From: Malaya genurostris
Taxonomy: Eukaryota; Arthropoda; Insecta; Diptera; Culicidae
DNA: 64,000 nucleotides
Direction of reading: 5' to 3'
Assembly (NCBI RefSeq): GCF_030247185.1
Contig: NC_080570.1
Span: forward strand, 73,287,014 to 73,351,013
Part shown: piece after piece, positions 23,059 through 33,894 of the stretch
Numbering within the stretch: position 1 is the stretch's first letter
Layout of the letters: every line of letters begins with the position of its first letter
Program-made: the position numbers and the translations under genes
The notes under the pieces: generated by a model
The model's database searches: none
What the model was told of the DNA's origin: nothing
The model's input: only the letters and a program-made list of their open reading frames with translations

Positions 23059-24048
23059 GCAATCACTGTGAAAACCGACTTTTCAACCGAGGCCCGGAGA
23101 GCCGAATGTCATATCAAAGACCTTAGCAAATGCATGTGTGTGTATGCGAGTTTGTATTCAACAAGAATATGCACTCACTTATTTTTTTCGGAGACGGCCG
23201 AACCGATTTTCACAAACTTAGATTCAAATGAAACAAGTACAAATCCAATCAACCTGGCTTAAAAATTCTTTCAATTTATATAAAGTAAGTATTATAGTAG
23301 TGAAGAAAAACTCCAAAATTAGAACTTACTTCGATTTCTCAGCTTGAACCGATTTTCACAAATATTGCTCATATTGACTCAAAGGCAACTGTGAAATTTC
23401 ATTCGGATCTGACTACCAATTTCGCAATTACTGGGCGATGAGTGTCACGGAAGAAGAAAACACAGCTCGCATCTACAAACAATGTACACAGCGGGCTATG
23501 AAGAAAACCAAAACCAACACCTATGCTGATTACTTACTCACTTTCCTTAGATATAGCGTGATTGATTTCCACAAACTTTGGTTCAAATTAAAAATGATAT
23601 GATCTTATGATCCTATAAAAAACTTTAAAATTTCATGCAAATACAACTTCTGGTTCCGGAATTACAGGGTGAAGAGTGCTAATGAATGTATAGCATCGCT
23701 TCAAGCGGTGAAGCCAAAAACGTGAAAAAAATTCTAAACTAAGCTTGGCTATTCCAACCGTTAGTCAATGTTAGTAGACAGCTTATCAAACTAATTCCGT
23801 CTATCCCGATTTCCGATTCCGGAAGCATAAAAAATAGTCTCTGAGAAAAGTTAGTGCACTTATTTTAACTTTTTTTGCACATATCACCCTGTAATTCCGG
23901 GAACGGAAGTTGGATTCGAATAAAATAGTGGATGTTTGGATTCGGATTATACTTATACATACATACATTTTGTGTACTCGACAAACTAAGTCGAATGGTA
24001 TATGACACTTGGAGCCTTAGTTCAAAAATCGGTTTTCACAGTGATTGC
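23059..24048. repeat. Mosquito dispersed repeat with inverted ends
   Basis: The left end GCAATCACTGTGAAAACCGA (23059-23078) reappears inverted at 24029-24048. The similarity extends inward about 60 bp through a TATATGACA string. The interior has recurring phrases ('CCGAACCGATTTTCACAAA', 'CCGGAATTACAG', 'TTCAAATGAAA') and no coding frame. Related text occurs at 11452-11960, 33895-34110 and 35385-35750. It is probably a non-autonomous DNA element family; no target duplication was established. Confidence 0.6.
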
Positions 24049-25177
24049 CAAAAAATACATGATTTGGCAAGCAGTTTGTTCATGTGGAAAGCGGAGCACT
24101 CCTTTTGTGATAACCGGTACGATCTATCTACTTCCATTTCGAAGGTCACACAATGGTCCTACGCTTTTCTAGTAGGTTTAGCCTCGTGCCATTACTCGAA
24201 TGATGTTTTGGTGTGGTACAGTGGCTAATGAGGTCAACTTCGTACTGAAGGATTGCATTTCCCCGAACGCACAGTAACTGCGGCTAATTGAACAGTACTG
24301 AATCAAAAGGAAGCATACGCTTCGAATCCTAAGGAAGTAAAATAGTACGCAAATATGAAGAAAAAAGTAGATTTCCCCGCAAAAAAAATGTGCTCCAAAC
24401 AGTGTTGGTGATTGCCGAAAATTTGACAGAAGCTGTTATATTGCTATCTATATTGTATACAACATTTTCAATCCGGTAGAAGATGCTACAAGAACTCGAG
24501 TCTCTCAATGCATGAGAACGCGAGAGAATTTTTCTACATTCCTTCGCTCCACTTCCTACTCTGAGTATTTCATGGCCCTTAAAACAAAATTACAGTCTGA
24601 TAATGATCCCAAGAGAGAATCGCAAGTTGACAATTATCGCAGAAAATCGAGTCGATGATTCAACTTGATGATTATCATACTAGCAATATTTCAAAACCCT
24701 TGTGTGGAGCATTCACATACATTTTCATAGACACAACTTATTCAAAGATTATATGCACATAGTTAGAATAAGCGGCAATAGTAAAATGATTCTATCGCAA
24801 TTATCAACTGCCTGTATAGAATCGGATCGCGAAACGAGAATAAGCGACCGCTTGTTGTTTCAGAGAGGATCCCCACAGCAGCGTGCTAACCTTTGATTCT
24901 CAGAAATGTCATCGAGAGAAATTCGCTCTCGCACTGGTGTCGATTCTATGTTAAATGAGCCATGCCGGGTTTTTGTTGTTGCGATGATTTCCAACTCTCT
25001 TTGATGGCACTGATTCAATCGGTGAAGAGTTGCCAGTGAACGATCTTTGATACGATAAAAACCATCCTTGGTTCCAAACGTTGTACAAGAGCTAGTGTAG
25101 TATTAAGAGGAAGGTACGTACTTTTGGATATGGTATTTACAACAACAGCTATGTTAAGTTCAAAATCACAAACGACG
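24049..25177. other. Intergenic, no gene seen
   Basis: No coding frame or complete element recognised. Confidence 0.45.
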
Positions 25178-25515
25178 AGTGATGATGATGATGATGATGG
25201 TCCCACCTCATACCCCTACAAAGGTGTGAGCAGAACGAGTTATCTAAATGATAATTAATATTTTTGCACATATCTTAACCAGTAAACAAAAGAAAACGAT
25301 CTGATTAATCTAGCAGGTATAGATTCTTCTTCAAAAGAACGACTGACCACAAAATAACATTCAAATATCTCGGATTTACTATCCAGGGTTAATCAAGAAA
25401 ATTTCCAACCCGGGAAGATCCTTGATCACATCAGGAATCGAACCCGATATCTTTACCAGTATCAGACAGTAATTCACCTGGCCCTTCCCGCCGGACCAGT
25501 TCATCGCTACACACA
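25178..25515 (-). mobile_element. Possible tRNA-headed SINE with (ATC)n tail
   Basis: On the minus strand a B-box-like GGTTCGATTCC (plus 25434-25444) lies about 45 bases after an A-box-like GGGCCAGG region, and the unit ends in six ATC/GAT repeats at plus 25183-25200. This head, body and microsatellite tail is SINE-like. No target duplication was found. It could instead be part of the 3' UTR of the CR1-like element whose ORF2 ends at 25919. Confidence 0.4.
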
Positions 25516-25918
25516 TCAGCTACGATGGAGTAACGAGACTGCGGATGAGCAGAGCCAAGCCCAATTCCATCAACAACTGTCGATCCCAATTAGTTTCCCG
25601 AATCTATTCCTTAAATAATTATCCAACCTTGCGATCAAGGTCAAGAGCAAACTTAACACACTGAATGCTAAGGCTCTTCGGCCAGTCCTGTTCGCTTTCC
25701 AAATAGTCACTACCTGCTTCGCGCGCGAGGCTCAAACGTTTGTAGACTGCTCATTATTTTTAACTCTCAAACAAACTAAAAATCCATCATCATCATACCG
25801 AACATAGTAACTTAATACGTCTCACAATAATATATATAAACAAAAAAAAATACAATCTTCGTAATACGTAAAAAAATAAAAAATCTAAAAAAATTGAACT
25901 AACTAACTAAATATTTGC

Positions 25919-28722
25919 TTACAAAGCGGACTTTATGTGTGAAATACATAACTTTTTGAACTCCACCAATGAGGCCGCGCGTTTGATCTCTCTTGGCATC
26001 GAATTGAAAAAACTTATTCCCTTGTACAACAATGAGTTTTGCGATCTGGCTAACAAAAAGCTTGGTGTTCTAGCATCAGACGCGTTTCTAGTATTGTACC
26101 TATGCAAATCAGTTCCTCTTTCAACTCGATCACACAAATATCGAGGCAGCATGCCATTTAATATCTTGAAAATAAATACCATGGTTAAGTAGTAAATTCT
26201 CTGTTTCACTGAAAGCCATTGTAATGCGTTCAATAGAAAATCTGAGGAGGTATATCTACTACATTTTAGAATTAATCGCATGATCTTATTTTGCAGTCGC
26301 TGTAATCTCAAGATTTGTGTGTTATTAGCAAGAAACAGAATGGATGGGCAAAAGTCAATGTGTGGTGAAATGACTGTTTTATACAAAAGAATCTTACTAT
26401 GGGTCGTTAAGTCATTTTTCAAACGACATAATACACCATATTTTTGGCAATCTTCTTGATGACGTTATTGATATGAGATTTGAATGTTAACTTTTCATCA
26501 ATTATGACTCCAAGATACTTCATTTCTCTAACGCGATCAATAATTTCACCATCAATTTCCACATTGGCGTCATGACCGGTGCTGACAGAAGAAATAACCA
26601 TATATTTAGTTTTCGCGACGTTTAGTTTCAGTTGCTTAAATTTTAACCATCGAACCAGCGAACTTAGATCCTCGTTTAAATGTGCAACAGCTTCATTGAA
26701 ATCTCTAGCCGTAATGAACAGAACAGTATCATCAGCAAACAAATTTATATCACAGAAACGTAAGACTCGCTTCATATCATTAATATACATGATAAATAGA
26801 ATAGGACCTAACACACTTCCCTGAGGCACACCAAGTGAATTGCCGAGGGAACTAGACATTACATCGTTAAAAACAGTCTTTCGAGATCTACCACATAAAT
26901 AGTTTTCAAACCATTCATGTGCCATTCCCCCGATGCCAAAACGCCGCAATGTCTGCAACAATAAAGGTCTTGAAATTGTTTCAAAGGCTCTCTTCAGATC
27001 CAAGAACACAGCAAAAATACTCTCTTTGGCTTCGATTTTCTCCTTCCATTTTGCCAATACTAGGTTCAAAGCGGTTTCACAAGAGTGACCCTTACGATAT
27101 CCCGATTGTTCCGGTATTAGCAAACTGTTAGAGTTCAAATAGTTAATCAGCTGATCTTTAACAACAAGTTCCAAAATTTTTTCCAGCGTGTGCAGCATGT
27201 TAATGGGACGGTACTCCTCGGCTTTATCCGTTCCAGTAACCTTGGGGATAGGAACAACCAGAGATTCTTTCCACACTTTTGGCACGTGCCCCGTGTACAA
27301 CGATTCATTTACCAGATCCAGTAGATCGTGTCCGATAACATGAAAGCAATCCTGTATCACTTTTGAGTTTACATTGTCAATACCCGTCGATTTTCCCAAA
27401 TTAAAACAAATATTTTTCAGTTGTTCAAAAGCGATTGGTTGAAATTCATCAAGTCTACAATAGTTATTCATCGGCTGTGTTATTTCAACAGGTTCACCTA
27501 CCAATTCAATACTTTGATTGATCTGCTGAACACTATTTATGAAATAACTGTTGAACTTTTCAGATATAATTTGTTCTGTGTGTTCTTCTATACCGTCAAA
27601 AGTTATACTTTTCGATGCACTATGTGTAGGCTTGATAAGCTGTTTGAGAATTTTCCATAACTCTCTACTGTTTTGTTGATTTTGATCGATTCTCCTCTGT
27701 ATGTATTCATATCTAGTCTTCTTCAGTGCCCGTGAATAAATATTTCGTGCTTGTGTATATCTACTCCAGTGACTATCATTGTTAGTTCTACAGAATCTCT
27801 TGTACTGTTTATCCCTCTCCCGTTTTAACCGTAAGAGGTCTATTGAGTACCAACTACTCGAGCTGTTCAAACTAACATACTTTTCAATTACTAATTCATT
27901 AGTACACTTTTTCAGTATGTCAGTAAGAATAGATGCCCTGTGATCCAAATTTCCAGTCAACTGTGTACAACCCAAGCTTCTTGATACAAGTCGAGATATG
28001 GTTTGCTTTGAATAGTTTTTCCAACTCTTGATTTTCACCGTATCTTCCTCATTTCTAGAGCTACTCGTTACGGAAATTGCAATTGTTTCATGATCTGAAA
28101 TCTTGCAATCGGATTCCGCATTTGAATAAACACCGTCGAAATTGGAATACACGTGATCTATCAATGTTTTACTGTATCTCGAAATTCTTGTAAATTCATT
28201 CACAGTTTGCCTCAAATTGAAGAATTCTGCTAACTGTTTCAATTGATTCGAACCTTGATCACTGAGCCAATCAATATTAAAATCTCCAGTAATAATATTT
28301 AGTTTACCAAAATCGACGAAATTCTCCCACCAGTTTTCTAGAATTTCCAGAAACTGGCGGTCGCTTGAACTTGGAGAGTGGTAAACGACTCCATAATTTC
28401 CCATCTGCATGCCTCTTTCAACTGATATACCCAAGAACTAATTATTTCCAACTGCTTCGTTTGATTGAATGCTGAATTTAATTGATTCTCTGGCGTAAAT
28501 TGCAACTCCACCCGTGTGCCTGGAATGGGACAAACAAAAAGCAACAGTGTAACCCGGAACACTGAACTGATCGAAAGCGTCAGAATCAACAATATGTGTC
28601 TCTGAGAGCAAAACTAATGAAGGATGTCTATCCTCTATAAGATGACGCATTGCGACATAATTAGAAGACAAACCGGCTATGTTCAAATACAAAATATCTG
28701 AATGCCTCCCATCGATTAGTTG
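25919..28722 (-). pseudogene. CR1-like ORF2 (endonuclease-reverse transcriptase)
   Basis: The frame begins directly after the ORF1 UAG (28725-28723) and has no ATG before the first endonuclease strand (YLNIAGL). The endonuclease shows LLSETH, GGVAIYAR, GDFNIDW and SDHETI. The RT shows YRPINMLHTLEKILE, AVFLDLKRAFETI, GVPQGSVLGPILF and the catalytic FADD near 26720-26740. There is a thumb and a C-terminal region ending in ISHIKSAL. Lesions: an in-frame TAG at 28437-28435 in the endonuclease where tryptophan is plausible, and a 1-base loss in an A run near 26437 that shifts the last 167 codons. Apart from these the catalytic motifs look intact, so the copy is not old. Confidence 0.85.
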
Positions 28723-28725
28723 CTA
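28717..28725 (-). promoter_or_regulatory. UAG CAA CUA: candidate stop-codon readthrough site
   Basis: On the minus strand ORF1 ends UAG CAA CUA, which fits the leaky context UAG-CARYYA known from RNA viruses. ORF2 continues in the same frame with no AUG before its first conserved motif. Readthrough would make an ORF1-ORF2 fusion. The sequence and frame are seen; the mechanism is inferred. Confidence 0.5.
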
Positions 28726-30165
28726 TTCCATTGACATAATGTTGTTCTTTTTCGTTTCAAGCAACCTCAGATATACAGGACACTGCTTACTAAATGCTGG
28801 ATGGTGAATGCCTAATTTCAATTTCCTTTCTTTGTTCATTTTCAGACAATTAACGCATTTGAATTCAGTTGAAGAACACTCAGATGTTCTATGTGCGGAA
28901 TTACATTTGGAACAATTTTCACTGTTTAAACATTCGGTGCTCTTGTGACCAAACTCACCACACTTGAAACAGCGCAATACGTTGAACGACTCGAAAACCG
29001 AACACCTATCCCAGCCGACGCAAACCTTACCGGCGGCCATCAAACTAGAATAAGTATTTTTATCAACCTCAATTATAACACTGAATTTGTTATATTTGAA
29101 GCGTGGATTCTCAAAGTCAGCAACAACTTTTACATCTTCAATCGAAATTTCCTGATTTTGACTTTTCAATAGGTCAATAAATACATCACAGGAATATCGA
29201 TCACTCATCCCAACTATTTTCAGTTTAGGTTTCCCGGGCTTGGGTATAACAGCATTGTATTCAGTACCTAAATTGCTTTCAATGTTTTCTTTCACTGACT
29301 GAATATCCTCTCCTGCTGCACACTCAACAATAATCGAGCCATCTTTACCATTTTTGAAATTACTAATTCTATGTGTTCTTGGATCCAACCTACCCTTCAG
29401 AAATTGTCTCGTGTCATCACTTGTTTGCGAAGACTCAATAGGTTTAATCATAATAACCGAGCGAGTCTCACGTTTTCTGTTACTTTTCGTTCTATTTCTA
29501 GCTAATTTACCAGAAAGAACATCCGCGTATGATTTTTTATTATTTTTATCAAAAACTTCGTCATTACTATCATTATCAACATTTTTATCATGTGGTTCAT
29601 CATCAGTATTAGACATAATTTTTCTTTTGCGTCTGGGATTTCCATCTGACTCCGAATGAGTCTTTCTATCTGCAACAATTTTCTTTCTCTTCATTACGAC
29701 CAATTCATTATCATTGCGCTGATTATTCTTAATCACGAAACTTTTCAAATCTTCCAACTTTTTGGCCACACTGTTTTCTAAACAGGCCATTTTGCTCTCC
29801 AGAGCATCATTGGAAGATCTGATCAGTCTCTCGATTCCACTCTCTATCGCGATATTAATATGTGCCTCGATACTCTCCCGCACAGCAGCAAACGAATCAG
29901 TGATGGATTTGAATTTCTCCATCTCCTTCTTCATATTACTAATGAGCGAAAGAACATCATCCTTTGGCATCATATTAGACACCGCGGCACCTTCCAAACA
30001 ATCAGCACATTTAAACAAAAGCGCCGGTGTATCTGAAACCCAACCGGCCATGGCTCTCGTAAGCCCAGTACAGCGCTGGTGATAGCCATTCTCACAAACT
30101 GAACATGTTATTCTAATATCTGATATGGTTATTTTTTCCTTACACTTCACACATTCACCCATCAT
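28723..30165 (-). CDS. CR1-like ORF1: PHD finger and zinc-knuckle protein
   Basis: 480 codons, intact, from ATG 30165-30163 (a second ATG follows immediately). Residues 5-56 form a C4HC3 PHD finger: C5, C8, C21, C24, H29, C32, C53 and C56. A predicted coiled segment (about 70-150) and a Lys/Arg/Asp-rich linker (150-240) follow, then an RRM-like/ORF1 core and C-terminal knuckles CFKCGEFGHKSTEC and CSKCNSAHRTSEC plus a third, degenerate one. Such proteins bind the element RNA and form ribonucleoprotein particles; the PHD finger may contact chromatin, which is an inference. The stop is UAG followed by CAA CUA, in frame with ORF2. Confidence 0.85.
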   Translation of the reverse strand: MMGECVKCKEKITISDIRITCSVCENGYHQRCTGLTRAMAGWVSDTPALLFKCADCLEGAAVSNMMPKDDVLSLISNMKKEMEKFKSITDSFAAVRESIEAHINIAIESGIERLIRSSNDALESKMACLENSVAKKLEDLKSFVIKNNQRNDNELVVMKRKKIVADRKTHSESDGNPRRKRKIMSNTDDEPHDKNVDNDSNDEVFDKNNKKSYADVLSGKLARNRTKSNRKRETRSVIMIKPIESSQTSDDTRQFLKGRLDPRTHRISNFKNGKDGSIIVECAAGEDIQSVKENIESNLGTEYNAVIPKPGKPKLKIVGMSDRYSCDVFIDLLKSQNQEISIEDVKVVADFENPRFKYNKFSVIIEVDKNTYSSLMAAGKVCVGWDRCSVFESFNVLRCFKCGEFGHKSTECLNSENCSKCNSAHRTSECSSTEFKCVNCLKMNKERKLKLGIHHPAFSKQCPVYLRLLETKKNNIMSME

Positions 30166-30480
30166 TCATGCACAAACCAAACCGGCCCGACACACAGCTG
30201 GGGGAGAAATTAAAGCAAAGTGAACCATGCAAAAACAATAGACAATGCATTCAATATACCACGGTACGACGCCGCTTTGTTTGAGCGACCGCCGCACGGC
30301 GATTACTGACACAATTTACAGCACAAAATAGAAGTATTTACAAAACACTTTCTACTTATCTGTTTAAAGCACAATTAGTCACTTGCTTAGTCGAAAAAAT
30401 TTTCGCAAAAAGCCACCTATTTCACACAAAATTTATCACAATTTGACTCAGCACTAAAGACGCACAAGTTACCATGTTCG

Positions 30481-31018
30481 CCATTCAATACAATTGATAA
30501 GGATCCCACGACCGACCCTATTAGAACAGATATCTCGATGAGCTGAGGTCAATCGTATGAAACACTTGACTCTGAATACCTCGGCTTAAGCGAAGATGCA
30601 TACAGCTATTGTATACTAGTTACCTTTTCAAAGGGTGTAGTTTAACTCTCCAACATTTCTTTATCATGAAGACATCTATGCATGAAAAACAATTCGTACA
30701 TGAAATTGAGAATATGATTATCTATTTATTGTAAATACTGTAAATCAAGCAAAGAAAAAGTATATCGATTCATGAAGAATGATTTTTTGTATTCCAAAAA
30801 TGAGTTCGACCATTGTTGATCGCCATAAGCTGTAAATAATTCTCTTTCATTTCGTCATGAATTTTTCGTCTAGTTTCAGAAAACAATCCTTGTTTCCAAC
30901 GACGGTTACATTATTCTGAAAAAGATGAAATAATTAGTATCTTGAAATTACTTGAAGTAGGAAAGGTCCTTTTGTATATCTAAACGTTACAATTGCCAAT
31001 TGTGAAATATGATTAATA
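30481..31018. other. Intergenic, no gene seen
   Basis: AT-rich and without coding frame. It includes the uncertain 5' boundary of the CR1-like element near 30480. Confidence 0.4.
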
Positions 31019-31026
31019 AATGAAAG

Positions 31027-31317
31027 CAGTCACGTACCCAGAGGGGGGTCAGAGGGGCCCTGGGTCCTTCCGAAATCAAAAACAGATTTATAATTATTTA
31101 GATGATCTCAGACATGTGTGACAGAAATAACAAGACAGTAAACGTAATGAAATGTAATACAATATCAGCTCAAGTCAAAAAATTTAAAGTGTTAAAGAAA
31201 CACCTAAAAAAGCACCGGTAAAAAGCACACCGAGAATTAAATACATAAGCAATCTTCAGTAACACTATTTTTTATTCTTTGGGCCCCTCCAGAAATGAAA
31301 TTCTGGTTACGGGCCTG
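31027..31317. mobile_element. hAT-type MITE, 291 bp
   Basis: It starts CAGTCACGTACCCAGA and ends TCTGGTTACGGGCCTG, an imperfect inverted pair with the CAG...CTG ends typical of hAT elements. It is flanked by near-identical 8-bp repeats AATGAAAG (31019-31026) and AACGAAAG (31318-31325). There is no coding capacity. The left breakpoint of the 8.5-kb duplication (31286) falls inside it; its right 32 bp reappear at 39835-39866. Confidence 0.75.
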
Positions 31318-31801
31318 AACGAAAGGTCCCATTGAGGTAATATGTGAGTGATCGCCAATCACACTGTTCAATGTTCACGATTCCTACCCACAGAGAATAG
31401 ATATCCAAGTAGAAATCTTAATGTGTGCAAAAAATTTAACGGTTGTTAGGCAAAGTGATCCCCTGGTACCAATTTATTTTGTTCAAGAAATTATTTTTGG
31501 GCGTAACGTATACGGTAATCGGTATATTTGAATGATTTTGTATATATAACTAAATTGATTCTATACGCGAAAACCCTCAAAATAAAAGCTCTTCTAATGT
31601 TAAAATGGCATTTGAAAAGAGGGCGTTTTTTACCTTTTAGTGTAGAATTTACCTTAGCTTTTAAAACATTGCTTGACTGAAGAATCTGGGTATAACGTGT
31701 TAAAAAAGTGACATTTTGAAACACCAGTCAATGGGTCAACGCCGGTCAAAGAGTTTGCAAACATACCGGTCATGTATCTTACCATATTTTGAGTACGGTT
31801 T

Positions 31802-32204
31802 TCACCATTTATGCTGAAAATTTCGCCAACTTAATCTAACCTTTTCAATAAGAGCAGCAAATGTGGTTTCTTTCATGGTCACTAAATAGAAATCGTTGTC
31901 ATCAATCGTTATGGAAGCATCTATCCGATCACTCGGGTACTCGTTAGTATACGACGCGTCGATGTCAATGTCGACTATTTTTAGCTCGTTGCAGTCTAAA
32001 ACTACATGTAAGAAAGTTTTTTTTTGCGTTTTATGATCAAGACAGTTTAAGGCATCGTACAAGATACTCACCTACACTGCGAACAGTTTTTCCACTCTGT
32101 TGAAGATGAATGAACAAGATTGCTTTAAAGGACCTTTTGCTGCGATCGACTTGTGCTAGTCTAGAGTTCAATTTGTCCCATATCAAATCTGACTTGAGTG
32201 ACAT
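31802..32204 (-). CDS. SCP-2-like protein C (two exons), unit 1; possibly decaying
   Basis: Exons 32204-32072 and 32001-31802 are separated by a 70-bp GTGAGT...GTAG intron in phase 1, the same position as genes A and B. The spliced frame is 110 codons, the same length as canonical SCP-2. It starts MSLKSDLIWDKLNSRLAQVD, and the strand after the splice (VLDCNELKIVD) and DASITIDDNDFYLV align to the family. The C-terminus does not: after LIEKV the family pattern (KG-IKL-) appears only in another frame, which contains stops. A frameshift near 31835 is therefore likely, leaving an altered lipid-cavity helix. It is expressed only if a promoter exists; I see a weak TATA-like string near 32230 but no good initiator. 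Confidence 0.6.
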
Positions 32205-32678
32205 CTTGAAAAATTGAACGTTACTGTAATGCTGAATATAAATTAAAATAAGTGTGGAAGTGTAAAGAAGCACGAAAAAAGAGGATGAAAAAAATAATAA
32301 TAAAATATGGGGGAAAAGGATGAAATATTTTCAACCTATAACATTTATTCCCACCTTTTGAAATAAATTACATTTATCTTATGTTTTTTGTATGATAGTT
32401 AAATTTTTTATATCTTGCCAAGGAAAGCTATTTTTAATGTAAAACTCAGGTGACCAAGCTGGCGCACAATTGATACAGAATCTCTTGATCTGCCTTTTTC
32501 TTGTTTAAATGAAGGGTAGGATTTATTATTTTGTTACTATTTACTTACATGTAAAGTATATATCGTAAGAAATTGTAGTTACTCGGGAGATGTCTTTTTT
32601 CGAGATGTGAAATAATATTCATTTAGCAGGATTATTTTTCAATCGGCATAAATTTTACCTTTCTCTATGCAAATGATA
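32205..32678. other. Upstream region of SCP-2-like gene C
   Basis: No gene. A TATA-like TTTATAT near 32232 on the minus strand sits too close to the ATG to be a normal promoter, so a 5' UTR intron is possible. The copy in unit 2 is identical by eye. Confidence 0.35.
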
Positions 32679-33877
32679 GGGGAAGATGTACGGTTGCCGG
32701 CACCCCACCGTAACTTTTGACAGAAAGCGGGTAGCGACAATGTCATGTGTGTACTAGCAGCACGTTCTTTTTGTGCCGAATACCAAAGCAATAAGACGAT
32801 TATACTTTTTGTTGCGTTAAAAATTGCGTGAAAATCAACACAAAAGTTTTTTATGACTTTTTTATAGTATCATAAATTGAAAAGCATCAATCGAAAAGGT
32901 GAGTGGATTGAATATTTATGAGGTGAAATCGATCTATTACGGGATTTAATACCAGATGCTATCAAAATTTCGCGGTTTTTCGTCATTTTCAAAATGTCTA
33001 CCGATTTCGGTTACCGGCATCCCATTTCGACATATCGCGAAAATTGTCAGTGATATGCAGAGATGCCAAGTCTGCAAATTATCAAATTTCTTAGTTAACA
33101 TGTAGACCTTTCGTTTAAAGACTTTTTATAGACTTTTGAAACTTCGATTGTTTGCAGACATTCGTCAGAAATTATAGACTTTTGAAAATTGGCGCGATCT
33201 TTTCGTTTTTGCTAGCTAAACATATTGTATTACCTGACATCTCGGGTGATATGCAACACGTGGACAACTTGACGGCTTCAATACATCCGTCATATAAGTA
33301 AAAACTTTGGTTCTCTGGTTCTGTTAGCCATGGCGACTTCAAACAAATCATCCAAGTCAAGGAAAATGAACTTTAATGCACTGATAATGCCATTAAACGT
33401 GGCTTAGTGGATAAGAAGTCAATAAATTCGACTGCAGCAACGTATTCAATCCCGCGAAGCCGGCGGAAAACCGGTTTAATCAACACCAAAGGCGCCACCA
33501 TCCAAATCATTGGCTAAGAGTTCCAAGGCGAAGTCACCATCAGACAATGAAGACTTTTGTCCAAAATGCCTCCGAAAAGAATAAATTTCGTTTTTTCTTT
33601 ATATAATTGCAGTTTTTACTTTCTATTTTTCCATTTTTAGCAACATTTCTTGGGGTGCCGGTAGACCGAACACCTTTTTTGAAATGGTCAAAATTTATCA
33701 CTTTACTAAATTTATAATAAAGTTTTTTCAATCGATTGAATCAACTTAGTTTCTTGCTCAGTTGTTTGCTAGGATCTTTAGCTTTCCATTGATGTATAGA
33801 TGTCTGCATAATGTGCACTTAGTAAGAGGTTATAAGCTTAAAAGAAAAGGGTGCCGGTAACCGAACACTCACCCTTT
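32679..33877 (+). mobile_element. pogo-like DNA transposon, internally deleted (unit 1)
   Basis: TA dinucleotides (32677-32678 and 33878-33879) flank imperfect inverted ends: GGGGAAGATGTACGGTTGCC and, inverted, AAAAGGGTGAGTGTTCGGTTACC. The GGTTACCGGCACCC motif occurs again inside each end (near 33015 and, inverted, 33652), giving a nested double inverted repeat. Coding remnants: an ATG peptide at 33330 (MATSNKSSKSRKMNFNALIM...) and a C-terminal frame at 33483-33584 ending DNEDFCPKCLRKE before TAA. A Cys-x2-Cys tail of this kind is seen in mosquito pogo/Tigger-like transposases. The catalytic middle is deleted, so it is non-autonomous. Confidence 0.6.
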
Positions 33878-33894
33878 TAGAATTGCTTTTGATC

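Larger units (their letters stand above)
25919..30480 (-). mobile_element. CR1-like non-LTR retrotransposon, ORF1 plus ORF2
   Basis: It reads right to left: a 5' UTR of roughly 300 bases (up to about 30480, end uncertain), ORF1 with a PHD-type zinc finger and knuckles, then ORF2 with endonuclease and reverse transcriptase and no RNase H. A PHD-bearing ORF1 is known in CR1-group elements. ORF2 is damaged by one stop and one 1-base frameshift. The 3' end is not defined; the AT-rich sequence 25516-25918 is probably 3' UTR. No target duplication was found. Confidence 0.8.

Noticed and set aside
25183..25200. GAT repeats as a possible CRISPR-like or coding poly-Asp tract
   Set aside because: Simple trinucleotide microsatellite, with no spacer structure or surrounding frame.
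33330..33400. Independent small gene starting MATSNKSSKSRK
   Set aside because: It lies inside a TA-flanked element with inverted ends and is best read as the truncated start of its transposase.
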